64,000 nt of DNA from Streptomyces sp. NRRL F-5123. GTDB lineage: Bacteria > Actinomycetota > Actinomycetes > Streptomycetales > Streptomycetaceae. Positions 8,301-16,834 of this stretch are shown in pieces. A model generated the notes under the pieces. That model saw only the letters and a list, made by a program, of their open reading frames with translations, was not told the DNA's origin and did no database searches. Within the stretch, counting starts at the first letter, position 1. Every line of letters begins with the position of its first letter. A program made the translations under genes and the position numbers. Location: the NCBI RefSeq assembly GCF_000721495.1, contig NZ_JOHY01000050.1, positions 13,965 to 77,964 on the forward strand, read 5' to 3'.

Positions 8301-9999
8301 GCTCCGCACCGGGCGCGACGGCGGTCAGCAAGGGATATCCACCGACATCCGCGACTCCCTCCGCTGCCGTGCCGGTGTACGCCTCCGCCAGCTCTCGCCG
8401 CCTGCCGGCGGGAAGCGTCGCGGACAACACCACGACCGGTACGCGGTAGGCCCCCAGCCACGACAGCACACGATCGAGGTAGGTGTTCATGTAGGCGTCG
8501 TAGGCGTGCACTTCGTCGATGACGACGACCTTGCCGGCCATCGCGAGGTGCCGCAGGGCAAGGTGGCGGCTCTTGAGACCGGCCATCAGCAGCTGGTCGA
8601 TCGTGCCGACCGCGAACGACGCGAGCAGCCCCTTCTTCCGGCCCCGCAGCCACTGATGGGCGACGAGGTCGGCGGACGCGTGCACTTTCCGGTCGGCGGG
8701 CTGTGCGTGCGAGCCGTCGTAGGCGTACGCGTCGACCGCGGCGATCGTGCGGTGGCTGTCACGCAACAGGACCGCGTAGTCCTTCTGGAGGGCCGCTTTG
8801 GCGTGGGCGAGCAGTACGGAGTGCTGGTCGGGCGCGTGCGCTGCCGCTGGGGACCCGGTGGTGGAGGCTGCGGCAGGAAGTCGGTCGAGCCATGCGAGCA
8901 GCCTGGGGAACATCGCGTTGCTGGTCGCCATCGTAGGCAGTGCGACGTAGCACCCTCCCGCGCCCGAACGTGCCGCGAACACCTCGGCGACCGCGAGTGC
9001 GGCCTCGGTCTTCCCCTCGCCCATCGGCGCCTCGATGACCAGCATGCCGGGGCGCGGCATGGCTCGTGCCATTGCGACAGCCTGCTCCTGGACGGGCCGG
9101 ACACGCGCCCCGGGCGGCAGGTCGAAGCGCGTGGCGAACAGCTCTGCGGCCGGCTCCCGAGGCTCGTTCGGCGCCCACGGCGCCGGCAGCCGGAGCCCCC
9201 GCCACGCCGCGGCGATCCGCTCGGCCTCACCCCGGGGATGCTCCTCGGGGAAGTACGGGAAGAGGTCCGGGTTGCTGGCGATCCAGTCGGACACGATGAC
9301 GACGGCCGTGAGCAGCACCTGGACGGGCTGCGGCAGTTTCACCCGCTGCCAGTCGGCGAGCCGATCCCCTACCTGGAAGGCGTCGGCGCAGGCGTCGAGG
9401 AACTCGCCCTGCACCCGCCGCCACACCGCCTCGGACGGCCCGGGGGTCCGTAGCAGCTCAGGATGCGCGTCGAGGTTGTGGATCTGCGTGTGGTCCGGCG
9501 GCACGCCGTGATGACCACCCGCCATGACAGCGAACTGCGCCGACGCCCTGCGCGTCCACCCGCGCCGCTCCTCCAGCCACTCCTGCAGCAGTACCTGCCC
9601 GGCCAGCCCGTGCGGCGCCATCCGCCGGTCGTCCCCGAACTGCTTGCGCGTGCGCATCCCGAGCCCGGCAGAGCGCATCGCGTCAGCCAACTCATCGACC
9701 TGGCACGCGAACGCAGGCGTGGCTTTCCCGATGTCGTGCGTACCCGCCAACCAGACGGCCAGCCGTCGCCCGTCGTCCTGGCCGACTGGCAGCGGCTCGG
9801 CAATCAGTTCCTTGATGTTGCGCGGCAGCCAGTGATCCCACAACAGCCCGGCGACAGCGGCACTGTCCGCCATGTGCCGCCACAGCGGCAGCCACTTGCC
9901 GGTGTCCCTGTCGTGCTTCGCCCACACGGTCCTGGCGGCACCGACCAGCCGATCCCCCAGGGGCATCGCCCCGCCCTCGTCGCCACGCACGGCGGCCAT
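5353..9999 (-). CDS. cas3-cse1: Fused Cas3 nuclease-helicase and Cse1 (Cas8e/CasA)
   Basis: One uninterrupted 1548-aa ORF joins the target-degrading Cas3 to the large Cascade subunit Cse1. In the Cas3 part, the HD nuclease has H42 (RHMADSAAVAGLLW) and GTHDIGK at about 87-92. The helicase has Walker A EAPMGEGKTEA near 325, IDEVHAYD near 495, VLSATLPAG, and motif VI LLQRMGRLHRHAR near 708. Cse1 begins at Met991 (MTPAEPSFDLTHRPWLPVQF) after a short basic linker. Natural Cas3-Cse1 fusions are known in Streptomyces. A strong AAGGAGG lies 8 nt before the Met991 ATG (7029), so free Cse1 may also be made. The ATG at 9999 is the longest start; 9966 (MPLGDRLV), after a purine-rich stretch, is equally possible. 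It heads the cas operon. Confidence 0.97.
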   Translation of the reverse strand: MAAVRGDEGGAMPLGDRLVGAARTVWAKHDRDTGKWLPLWRHMADSAAVAGLLWDHWLPRNIKELIAEPLPVGQDDGRRLAVWLAGTHDIGKATPAFACQVDELADAMRSAGLGMRTRKQFGDDRRMAPHGLAGQVLLQEWLEERRGWTRRASAQFAVMAGGHHGVPPDHTQIHNLDAHPELLRTPGPSEAVWRRVQGEFLDACADAFQVGDRLADWQRVKLPQPVQVLLTAVVIVSDWIASNPDLFPYFPEEHPRGEAERIAAAWRGLRLPAPWAPNEPREPAAELFATRFDLPPGARVRPVQEQAVAMARAMPRPGMLVIEAPMGEGKTEAALAVAEVFAARSGAGGCYVALPTMATSNAMFPRLLAWLDRLPAAASTTGSPAAAHAPDQHSVLLAHAKAALQKDYAVLLRDSHRTIAAVDAYAYDGSHAQPADRKVHASADLVAHQWLRGRKKGLLASFAVGTIDQLLMAGLKSRHLALRHLAMAGKVVVIDEVHAYDAYMNTYLDRVLSWLGAYRVPVVVLSATLPAGRRRELAEAYTGTAAEGVADVGGYPLLTAVAPGAEPVTATPAASGRRTDVTLEPLDDDTAVLADRLAGELADGGCALVVRNTVDRVMTTAAALRERFGAENVTVAHARFVDTDRARKDASLLDRFGPPDRDGRSPHRPPEAHIVVASQVAEQSLDVDFDLLVTDLCPVDLLLQRMGRLHRHARGERPAPLRQPRCLVTGVDWQAQPAPEPVRGSRTVYGAYPLLRSLAVLGPHMGTAGGSGRPVRLPEDISALVQLAYGEREPCPSQWAEAVEPARTAHEDARAEQQRKAEVFRLDEVRRAGRPLIGWIDAGVGDADDTPAGRAQVRDSRESLEVLVVMRRADGTLSTLPWLDEGRGGLELPTGAVPSARAARAAAASGLRLPYHFSFPAAFDQALAELEELYVPAWQEKESHWLAGELILALDEDCQTRLAGWHLAYDPEEGLLVSREEPSKRKEAVRMTPAEPSFDLTHRPWLPVQFTDGSERELSLVEVFDQARDIVRLAGDLPTQDFALLRLLLAVLHDALGDESGHVSAPADVEAWEDLWLADRPFEPVAGYLDRHRARFDLLHPEHPFFQVTGLRTSKDEVFSLNRLVGDVPNGDPFFSMRRPGADRLGFAEAARWLVHAPAFDPSGIKSGAVGDPRVKAGKGYPLGVAWAGNLGGVMVEGDTLHETLLLNLMAADTAHQHFGRSDRPAWRADQCGPAASEDLAQRPYGLRDLYTWQSRRIRLHHDADGVHGVVLAYGDPLEPHNKHAYEPMTAWRRSPAQEKKRGESLVYLPKEHDPAQMAWRGLKGLLTSRDEGAGQRQDGADRLRPRIVEWVARLATEGFLDRRTLIRTRVLGARYGTQQSVIDEVVDDGVLMPVVLLHREDERYGQAALNALADAEDAVRALGDLAADLASASGADPEPRKDAALDLGFGTLDAPYRRWLRGLGEARDPYEERDRWKRQLHRTVLGLGAGLLDEAGLAAWEGRVVDGRNGPRWLNDTAAELRFRTRLSRLLIAGPADPSITAVESPV

Positions 10000-10137
10000 T
10001 TAACCGGATGCGGGCAGTGTCATTACACAGTAGCGCGAAATGATCAAATTCTATCCAGAGAAGACAAACTCTGTCGGATCAGAACACCTTCTACAGGGGC
10101 GTGGCACTGCTGCACGGAGAGCTTCTCATCAGTCCTG
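10000..10137 (-). promoter_or_regulatory. Promoter region of the cas operon
   Basis: These 138 bases separate the start of cas3-cse1 from the leader-distal end of array 2. They include an A/T-rich stretch (about 10030-10080) unlike the GC-rich surroundings. On the minus strand TTTGAT and TAATGA lie 17 nt apart, a possible -35/-10 pair, but the match is loose and I infer it only from position. No other feature is visible. Confidence 0.35.
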
Positions 10138-13100
10138 CCTGAGGCCCCGCGGCTACGGGGAGCAGCCGGGCTCCGTGCAGGCGTAGACGGCAGTGCCGGG
10201 TCCATCCCCGCGGGCGCAGGGAGCAGGCCCGGATCACGGAGGACCGGTGCACGCCGGCGGGTCCATCCCCGCGAGCGCGGGGAGCAGCGCCGCTTTGACT
10301 ACCCGCACGAGATGGAAAAGGGTCCATCCCCGCGGGCGCGGGGAGCAGCATGCGGCGACCGCCTGGTGTCCGGCGCAGGCGGGTCCATCCCCGCGGGCGC
10401 GGGGAGCAGTTCGGTCCCTTGGCCCCGTTCCCGGAACCGCCGGGTCCATCCCCGCGGGCGCGGGGAGCAGTCCGGCGTAGTGTCAGAGTCGGTGTACCCC
10501 GTTGGTCCATCCCCGCGGGCGCGGGGAGCAGCGTCAGCCATTTTTCATCGCCTCGCGCTCTTTGGGTCCATCCCCGCGGGCGCGGGGAGCAGCAAGCAAG
10601 TGGTCCGTGTTACCCCACTGCGTAGGGTCCATCCCCGCGGGCGCGGGGAGCAGCCCGAGTCTCCGGGGGCGACCCCGCTCCATCTGGGTCCATCCCCGCG
10701 GGCGCGGGGAGCAGATGCGGAGGTTGACTCGCCGGTTGTCGAGGCCGGGTCCATCCCCGCGGGCGCGGGGAGCAGGATCTGCCGGGCGCGCTGCTCGCGG
10801 TCGCGGAGGGTCCATCCCCGCGGGCGCGGGGAGCAGGGTCCAGGACCGGTTCTCGGTGCGCTTCGGGTTGGGTCCATCCCCGCGGGCGCGGGGAGCAGCG
10901 GCGCGATCCGCGGGCCTTGACGTGCATGGAGGGTCCATCCCCGCGGGCGCGGGGAGCAGAGCATGCGGATGTTCCTCGACCGCCACGACGAGGGTCCATC
11001 CCCGCGGGCGCGGGGAGCAGTTCGGGCGGCGGATGCCTGGCTGGTGCCGGTGGGGTCCATCCCCGCGGGCGCGGGGAGCAGTTCCGCATCGAACCCCAGC
11101 TCCCCGCCAGCGCGGGTCCATCCCCGCGGGCGCGGGGAGCAGGCCTTGCCGTGGGTGGCCGTCAGCGCTGTCAGGGGTCCATCCCCGCGGGCGCGGGGAG
11201 CAGGCGGCCCTTGTGAGGCTCGCCCGGGTTTTCCTCGGGTCCATCCCCGCGGGCGCGGGGAGCAGGCGGCGGTGGCCAGGCGGGCGCGGCCGGTGTGTGG
11301 TCCATCCCCGCGGGCGCGGGGAGCAGACCACCTGCGGCAGCGCCAGGAACTCGAAGGTGGGTCCATCCCCGCGGGCGCGGGGAGCAGGCGCGGTCGATGA
11401 TCCAGCGGCGATCGCGCTCGGGTCCATCCCCGCGGGCGCGGGGAGCAGGGGTGGAGTACGGCGGTGCGGGTGCGCTGCTCGGGTCCATCCCCGCGGGCGC
11501 GGGGAGCAGCCCTGTGCTGTCCCCCACTTGGCCCCACTTCGGGTCCATCCCCGCGGGCGCGGGGAGCAGAGCCCCTGGGTCCAGACCTGTGTGGGGCCGA
11601 TGGTCTTGGGTCCATCCCCGCGGGCGCGGGGAGCAGAGCCCGGCGGTGGACGCGTACCGGGCGGCGCAGGGTCCATCCCCGCGGGCGCGGGGAGCAGTGG
11701 CCGATGCCTGCGACCGGGGCGATGGTGGAGGGTCCATCCCCGCGGGCGCGGGGAGCAGTAGCCCTCGACCAGCAGCAGCGCGATCACGGAGGGTCCATCC
11801 CCGCGGGCGCGGGGAGCAGGCCAGAGCAGAACGGCGCGCATATCCCGCGGGGGGTCCATCCCCGCGGGCGCGGGGAGCAGCCAGGCCCGGGCCTTGAAGG
11901 CGGTGGCGTGATGGGTCCATCCCCGCGGGCGCGGGGAGCAGGGCGGGACGGGGTTCGGCTCGTCGTCTCCCTGGGGTCCATCCCCGCGGGCGCGGGGAGC
12001 AGGGCGCCCTCACCGCCGCGTTCGGCGACGAGGCGGGTCCATCCCCGCGGGCGCGGGGAGCAGACCGCGGTCCCCTGGTCCCAGCCCACGACCATGGGTC
12101 CATCCCCGCGGGCGCGGGGAGCAGCATGGACGAGGCGTACCGCCGGGCCCTTCGCCGGGTCCATCCCCGCGGGCGCGGGGAGCAGTGGCTAAACCGCGTG
12201 GCCCGCCAACCGGGCTCGGGTCCATCCCCGCGGGCGCGGGGAGCAGGTCGGCCGCAAAGAGGCCGTCTGGGTGTTCGGGGGTCCATCCCCGCGGGCGCGG
12301 GGAGCAGGACGACGGCACCCACCCCACCGGGCTTCCGACGGGTCCATCCCCGCGGGCGCGGGGAGCAGATCTGGGTGACCTACTACAGCCCTACGGGACT
12401 GGGTCCATCCCCGCGGGCGCGGGGAGCAGCTGCACCTGACGTGTGTGGAGGGCGACGTGTGGGGTCCATCCCCGCGGGCGCGGGGAGCAGAACCATCGGA
12501 CCTCCGTCGAATTCGTGTAGCGGGGTCCATCCCCGCGGGCGCGGGGAGCAGAACAGCTCCAAGAACTCCGACAGCGGCGCAGTGGGTCCATCCCCGCGGG
12601 CGCGGGGAGCAGTGCCTCGGCGGCCTTGGCGAGCCACCCGGGGTGGGTCCATCCCCGCGGGCGCGGGGAGCAGCCGCTGGCTCCGAGACCGCATGATCGA
12701 GCGCGGGGTCCATCCCCGCGGGCGCGGGGAGCAGGTCGGCGAGGTCTTGGGCGGACAGGCCGATCAGGGTCCATCCCCGCGGGCGCGGGGAGCAGACGTC
12801 GACGGGCTCGCCGGCGGCGATGCGGTCGGGTCCATCCCCGCGGGCGCGGGGAGCAGCTTCCGGCGCGTAACCATCCGGCGGCACGCTCGGGTCCATCCCC
12901 GCGGGCGCGGGGAGCAGGTCGGCGGGGGAATGGACCGCCGGGCCGCCCGGGGTCCATCCCCGCGGGCGCGGGGAGCAGTGCCGAGCTCAGCTTGCACGCG
13001 GTACGCCAGTCCAGCGTGGGTCCATCCCCGCGGGCGCGGGGAGCAGTACGGCGCACTCGCGGCGGCGCTGCTGCCTCTGGGTCCATCCCCGCGGGCGCGG

Positions 13101-13534
13101 GGAGCAGCGAACGATGCCGGTGCGCACGCGTAGGCGTGCGGGTCCATCCCCGCGGGCGCGGGGAGCAGGACTACGGAGCCAGCGAGCTGGCCGAGATGGT
13201 GGGTCCATCCCCGCGGGCGCGGGGAGCAGTGAAGATGCGGAATTGGCACTCCGGGCGTGTCGGGTCCATCCCCGCGGGCGCGGGGAGCAGTCGCCGTGGA
13301 CGTACCTGACGCAGCCGGCCGTGGGTCCATCCCCGCGGGCGCGGGGAGCAGCTGCCTGGAGATTCCGAGCAGAACCGGTAGCGGGGTCCATCCCCGCGGG
13401 CGCGGGGAGCAGCTGCTGGTCGGTCATCGGGTCCCCTCGGTGTCGGGTCCATCCCCGCGGGCGCGGGGAGCAGGTTGATGGCGATGCCGAGGTCGTTGCG
13501 GCCGAAGGTCCATCCCCGCGGGCGCGGGGAGCAG
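10138..13534 (-). CRISPR. CRISPR array 2, type I-E, 56 repeats and 55 spacers
   Basis: Repeats of 28 nt start every 61 nt from 10138 to 13507. The leftmost (10138-10165) is strongly degenerate, and the next two carry one substitution each (10199, 10260). This marks the leader-distal end, so transcription is on the minus strand from the right. The typical repeat has the stem CCCCGCGGGCGCGGGG and ends ...GAGCAG. Spacers are 33 nt except a few: 34 nt at 10837 and 11204, 32 nt at 11510, 39 nt at 11570-11608 and 40 nt at 12979-13018. No duplicated spacer was seen by eye. Long reading frames through this region are artefacts of the repeat. Confidence 0.98.
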
Positions 13535-13719
13535 TCTGACTGACCTGCGAGTTTGCTACCGGGTGGACCCGCATGGAACCAACTTCAAAGAAAGCGACAA
13601 AAAGGACATTCCGTCCGCGGCATCATCACCCACGTCCCCAACGAACACAGTACGGCGGCCACATGGAACGCCGGGTGACGACCGCCCAGATGACTGCAGC
13701 GCTCGCGCAGGCGCCACCC
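13535..13719 (-). promoter_or_regulatory. Leader of CRISPR array 2
   Basis: This is the non-repeat sequence directly to the right of the leader-proximal repeat. It is A-rich on the plus strand around 13580-13610 (AAAGAAAGCGACAAAAAGGA), hence T-rich on the transcribed minus strand, in sharp contrast to the GC-rich array. That fits an I-E leader. It shows only short-range resemblance to the array 1 leader (both contain a TTTTGTCG-like stretch on the minus strand). Its outer limit is uncertain and was set where the tRNA-associated repeat module begins. Confidence 0.6.
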
Positions 13720-13891
13720 GCACCACTTCCGCACCAGCTCCAGCGGTACGCTGCGGACAGCCACGGCCCGACACGGGCACGCGGACGCGAGGCGCCGGAC
13801 AGCGCGCGGGCATCTGAACAGCAGGTACCTCGGCAGAGCCCCCGTGATTCCCAAGCTCAGAGCGCGGGTTCGATTCCCGTCATCCGCTCCA
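13720..13891 (+). repeat. tRNA-Gly 3'-end module, copy 1 (putative att site)
   Basis: The module starts with GCACCACTTCCGCACC, passes AGCGGTACG, and ends 124 nt later in a 48-nt segment (13844-13891) that is the 3' half of a tRNA-Gly(CCC)-like gene. That half has the loop TTCCCAA, the anticodon-stem arm, the T-arm GCGGGTTCGATTCCCG and the acceptor strand ending CCGCTCCA. The 5' half of the tRNA is absent. Copies 2 (16835) and 3 (24156) have almost the same length. Such 3' tRNA fragments typically mark ends of site-specifically integrated elements. No integrase is in the window. Confidence 0.7.
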
Positions 13892-13896
13892 TTGAT

Positions 13897-13923
13897 AAGC
13901 CCCAGGTCATTAATCTGGGGCTT
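13897..13923 (+). terminator. Hairpin terminator after tRNA-like copy 1
   Basis: A 9-bp perfect inverted repeat AAGCCCCAG / CTGGGGCTT with a 9-nt loop is followed by an A/T-rich stretch (AATTATTTG). It looks like the terminator of a tRNA gene carried along with the truncated 3' end. A near-identical hairpin follows copy 2. Confidence 0.75.
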
Positions 13924-13950
13924 AATTATTTGCCATGAGGATTCCTGGCC

Positions 13951-14469
13951 ATGGATATCGAACTCGCCCACGAGGGCAGCGCCTTCCGCAATTTCCGCCA
14001 CTACCCGTTCCAGGACCCGCTGGCCCACGGATTCCGCTGGGTCGACACCAAGCACTTCCGCCTGCCCGTTGAGCCCGCCCCCACCGACCGGGACCTGCTC
14101 GCCGCGACCATCGCCCACGAGCAGTTCCGCGACGACTACGCGGGCAGCGGCGTCGACCCCGAAGGCACCCGCCACGGCCCCTACCGGCTCAGCTCGATCA
14201 CCCCCGCCGCCTACGAACCCCTCGACGCCGAACGCGCCGCGCAGATCCTCCGGGCGTGGCTCGGACCAGATATCCCCGCAGAACTCAACGCAGACTTCCG
14301 CCGCGACGTGCTCACCCCCATATCCGCCGCGGACCGCGTCTACTACCTGTGCGAGCTGGGCGACGCGGAATTCCACGACTGGGGAGGCGTACACGACGAC
14401 TTCCACGAATTCATCCTCGTCAGCCGCCGAGCCGCCCGCATCACCCTCCTCGTCGCAGCCGACGACTGA
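13951..14469 (+). CDS. Hypothetical protein, 172 aa
   Basis: I do not recognise the family. The 172-aa protein is soluble, with no signal peptide or membrane segment, and rich in aromatic and acidic residues. It begins MDIELAHEGSAFRNFRHY and ends RITLLVAADD. A GAGGA about 10 nt upstream supports the ATG. It lies between tRNA-like copy 1 and a convergent flavoprotein gene. A broken paralogue of its C-terminal half occurs at 47004-47254, which shows the gene belongs to a real, duplicated family. The lost copy keeps the pattern AEFHD-GGVH and RITLLVAAD. Confidence 0.75.
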   Translation: MDIELAHEGSAFRNFRHYPFQDPLAHGFRWVDTKHFRLPVEPAPTDRDLLAATIAHEQFRDDYAGSGVDPEGTRHGPYRLSSITPAAYEPLDAERAAQILRAWLGPDIPAELNADFRRDVLTPISAADRVYYLCELGDAEFHDWGGVHDDFHEFILVSRRAARITLLVAADD

Positions 14470-14505
14470 AACCGCGGAGCGGGCGGAGCGGAGGGCTGGG
14501 AGGGG

Positions 14506-15051
14506 TCAGACGTCTGGACGGAGGTTCGGGGCCAGCAACTCCAGGGCCTCTTCCCATCGGAAGCGGTCCGCCCCGCCTCCCGACTTCGGAGGGTGCGGCT
14601 CGTAGCTGCTGATGCGCACGCCCATCGACCGCAGGCGCGAGAGGCTCTCGGTGTACGCGGGGTGGGCGGCCATCGCGCTGTTCACGTACGGCAGGACGGC
14701 GGTCGGGATTCCGAGGCCGTACGCCTCGCACAGGATGCCCAGCGCCAGCGTGTCCGAGATGCCCGCCGCCCACTTGTTGATCGTGTTGAACGTCGCCGGC
14801 GCCACCGCGATCGCGTCCGCGGGCGGCAGCGGGCGTACGTCACCGGGCTTCCGCCACGCCGAACGCACCGGATACCCCGTCCGGGCCTCGACCGCCGCCT
14901 CGTCGATGAAGCCGAGCCCCAGCGGCGTGGCCACCACGCCCACACCCCAACCCCGCCCCTGGGCAGCGGAGATGAGCGTCCCCACATCCGGGGCCACGCC
15001 CGCCGCGCACACCACGACGTACAGGAACGGCCTCTCCGGCGACTCACTCAC
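14506..15051 (-). CDS. Flavoprotein (PPC decarboxylase-like fold)
   Basis: The 181-aa protein resembles the flavoprotein family that includes phosphopantothenoylcysteine decarboxylase and lantibiotic-type Cys decarboxylases, which bind FMN. The start is FLYVVVCAAGVAPDVGTLI. The FMN-site signatures are ADAIAVAPATFNTINKWAAGISD and the loop before AVLPYVNSAMAAHPAY. The GTG start at 15051 overlaps the stop of the upstream regulator fragment (GTGA). Small flavoproteins next to an XRE/TPR-type regulator are common in Streptomyces; substrates are generally unknown. The lack of CoaB excludes a normal CoA-synthesis role. Confidence 0.85.
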   Translation of the reverse strand: MSESPERPFLYVVVCAAGVAPDVGTLISAAQGRGWGVGVVATPLGLGFIDEAAVEARTGYPVRSAWRKPGDVRPLPPADAIAVAPATFNTINKWAAGISDTLALGILCEAYGLGIPTAVLPYVNSAMAAHPAYTESLSRLRSMGVRISSYEPHPPKSGGGADRFRWEEALELLAPNLRPDV

Positions 15052-15310
15052 GCGGACACTCCCAACCGACGGGCGAAGTGATGCAGTTCCGGCAGCCTAC
15101 GACGGCGGTCACCTGCGGCCATGCCGACCACCAACTCCAGCACAGCCGGCCGGCGCACGTCCTGGGCGGCGCAGCTCTCGGCGATCCGCAGCGCCTGGTA
15201 GCCGTCGGCAAGGCGGCCCTGCCGGCTGTACGCGCGGGCGGTGTCCGTCCACAGGGCGGCCCGGCGTTCCGGTAGAGGGATGCGGACGAAGCCACCCCTG
15301 GCGGGATGCG
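15048..15310 (-). pseudogene. C-terminal remnant of an XRE/TPR-type regulator
   Basis: A minus-strand frame ending at 15048 reads ERRAALWTDTARAYSRQG, RLADGYQALRIAESCA, then LPELHHFARRLGVSA. This is the usual C-terminus of Streptomyces helix-turn-helix regulators with tetratricopeptide repeats. The HTH and the rest are missing: upstream of about 15310 the frame continues into unrelated sequence and into the antisense of the ATPase gene. The gene is therefore a truncated end left beside the flavoprotein it was coupled to. The 5' boundary is approximate. Confidence 0.7.
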
Positions 15311-15506
15311 TGCGGCACTGCCCAAGGCGGCGGCCCGACCGGTCGCGTCCGTGTCCGCCGTCGCCTCCGGGCACCCGGGATAACAGCCGATCCGGCGTAC
15401 GAACGTGCGACCGATTTGGCAAAACATGGGCGTCGATTCTGGCATTGCAGGGGCGGCAGATCCGGCATAATGACCCCTGATCGTCGTGAGCTCCCAGGAG
15501 ATGATT

Positions 15507-16778
15507 ATGGTCGCAGAACACTCTGAGCTGGTCGAACGGCACCTCGCAGCCGTCATCAGTGAGCTTCTCCAGGAGGAGCCGGTCATCGTCCTGACGGGTG
15601 CCCGAACCGTCGGCAAGAGCACTCTGCTGGCTGCCTGCGCAGCCGCGCACGGCGTCGACGTGGTCGATCTCGACGAGGTCGCGACCCGTCGCGCGGTGAC
15701 AGCGGACCCCGGACTGTTCGTGAGCGCCGATCGCCCCGTTCCGGTCTGCATCGACGAGTTCCAGCACGTTCCCACCCTCCTGGACTCGATCAAAGCCGAG
15801 CTCAACCAGGACCTCAGACCGGGCCGCTACCTGCTGACCGGGTCCACCCGATACGAGACCTTGCCCGCGGCCAGCCAGTCCCTGACCGGACGCGCCCACG
15901 TCGCCACGATGTGGCCCCTTTCCCAGGGCGAACTGCTCGCTCGGCGCGAAACCGCCCTCGACGCCCTGGTCTCGGACCCCACGGCACTGATCAGCGCCGA
16001 GCCCACCGATGCCTCAAGGGCGGACTACGAGCGGATCGTGCTGACCGGCGGCTTCCCTTTGGCGCTGGCACGTCCAGCAGGACGCTCGCGCGATCGATGG
16101 TTCCGCGACTTCGTCACCCTCGTCCTGGAGAGGGACGTTCTGGAAATCCGCAAGGTCCGCCAGCGCCAGGTGCTCCCGCAGATTCTGCGGCGGCTCGTCG
16201 GCCAGACGGCCCAGGTCCTCAACATCAGCCATGTAGCCGACGCCGTGGGACTGGAAAGCAGCGTCGTGCGGGACTACATCGGCCTGCTCCAGGCCGTGTT
16301 CCTGGTCCACCGACTCGAGGCGTTCGGGCGCTCGGTCACCAGCCGGTCCACACGCACACCCAAGATCCACGCGGTCGACACCGGTCTGGCCGCCTACCTC
16401 CTGGGCGTCACGGAGCAGAAACTCGCGGCCCGGACACCATCGGTGCTCACCCAGTTCGGCCACCTGGTCGAGACCTTCACCGTCAACGAACTCATCAAAC
16501 AGGCCGGGTGGGCACAGACGGCGGTGACATTTTCCCACTACCGGACGAAGGACCAACAGGAGGTCGACCTCGTCGTCGAAACCGACGCGGGCGTGGTGGC
16601 CGGAGTCGAAGTCAAGGCATCCTCGACCATAACCGACAACGACTTTCGCGGCCTCAGAGCACTGCGGGACAGACTCGGTGACGACTTCGCCGGCGGAGTA
16701 CTGGTCAATCTGGGCAACAGGTCCTACACCTACGAGGACAAGCTCCACGTCATCCCGTTGGAGACCCTGTGGCGATGA
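15507..16778 (+). CDS. AAA ATPase with C-terminal DUF4143
   Basis: The 423-aa protein belongs to the large AAA_14/DUF4143 family of unknown role, often found on mobile or variable DNA. The P-loop is VLTGARTVGKSTLL, a diverged Walker A with RTVGKS. Walker B is PVCIDEFQHVP, and LLTGSTRYETLP is the sensor region. A winged-helix part (ISHVADAVGLESSVVRDYIGLLQ) and the DUF4143 endonuclease-like end follow: HYRTKDQQEVDLVVE then AGVEVKASST, which matches a restriction-endonuclease fold E-x-D...ExK pattern. The ATG at 15507 has AGGAG 6 nt upstream; GTG 15486 and ATG 15501 are less likely. It sits between tRNA-like copies 1 and 2. Confidence 0.9.
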   Translation: MVAEHSELVERHLAAVISELLQEEPVIVLTGARTVGKSTLLAACAAAHGVDVVDLDEVATRRAVTADPGLFVSADRPVPVCIDEFQHVPTLLDSIKAELNQDLRPGRYLLTGSTRYETLPAASQSLTGRAHVATMWPLSQGELLARRETALDALVSDPTALISAEPTDASRADYERIVLTGGFPLALARPAGRSRDRWFRDFVTLVLERDVLEIRKVRQRQVLPQILRRLVGQTAQVLNISHVADAVGLESSVVRDYIGLLQAVFLVHRLEAFGRSVTSRSTRTPKIHAVDTGLAAYLLGVTEQKLAARTPSVLTQFGHLVETFTVNELIKQAGWAQTAVTFSHYRTKDQQEVDLVVETDAGVVAGVEVKASSTITDNDFRGLRALRDRLGDDFAGGVLVNLGNRSYTYEDKLHVIPLETLWR

Positions 16779-16834
16779 GGGCTGCGCCGGTCGCCCACCG
16801 GACAGACCGGCGAAGACCCGCATGCGGGCGCGTT

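Noticed and set aside
10091..13574. Many long reading frames on both strands with repeated PSPRARGA or PAPAGMDP peptides
   Set aside because: They are translations of the CRISPR repeats and spacers; a 61-nt period is not a multiple of three, so frames stay open by chance in GC-rich sequence.
13844..13891. A tRNA gene at this site
   Set aside because: Only the 3' half is present in all three modules; D-arm and 5' acceptor strand are absent, so no working tRNA is encoded.
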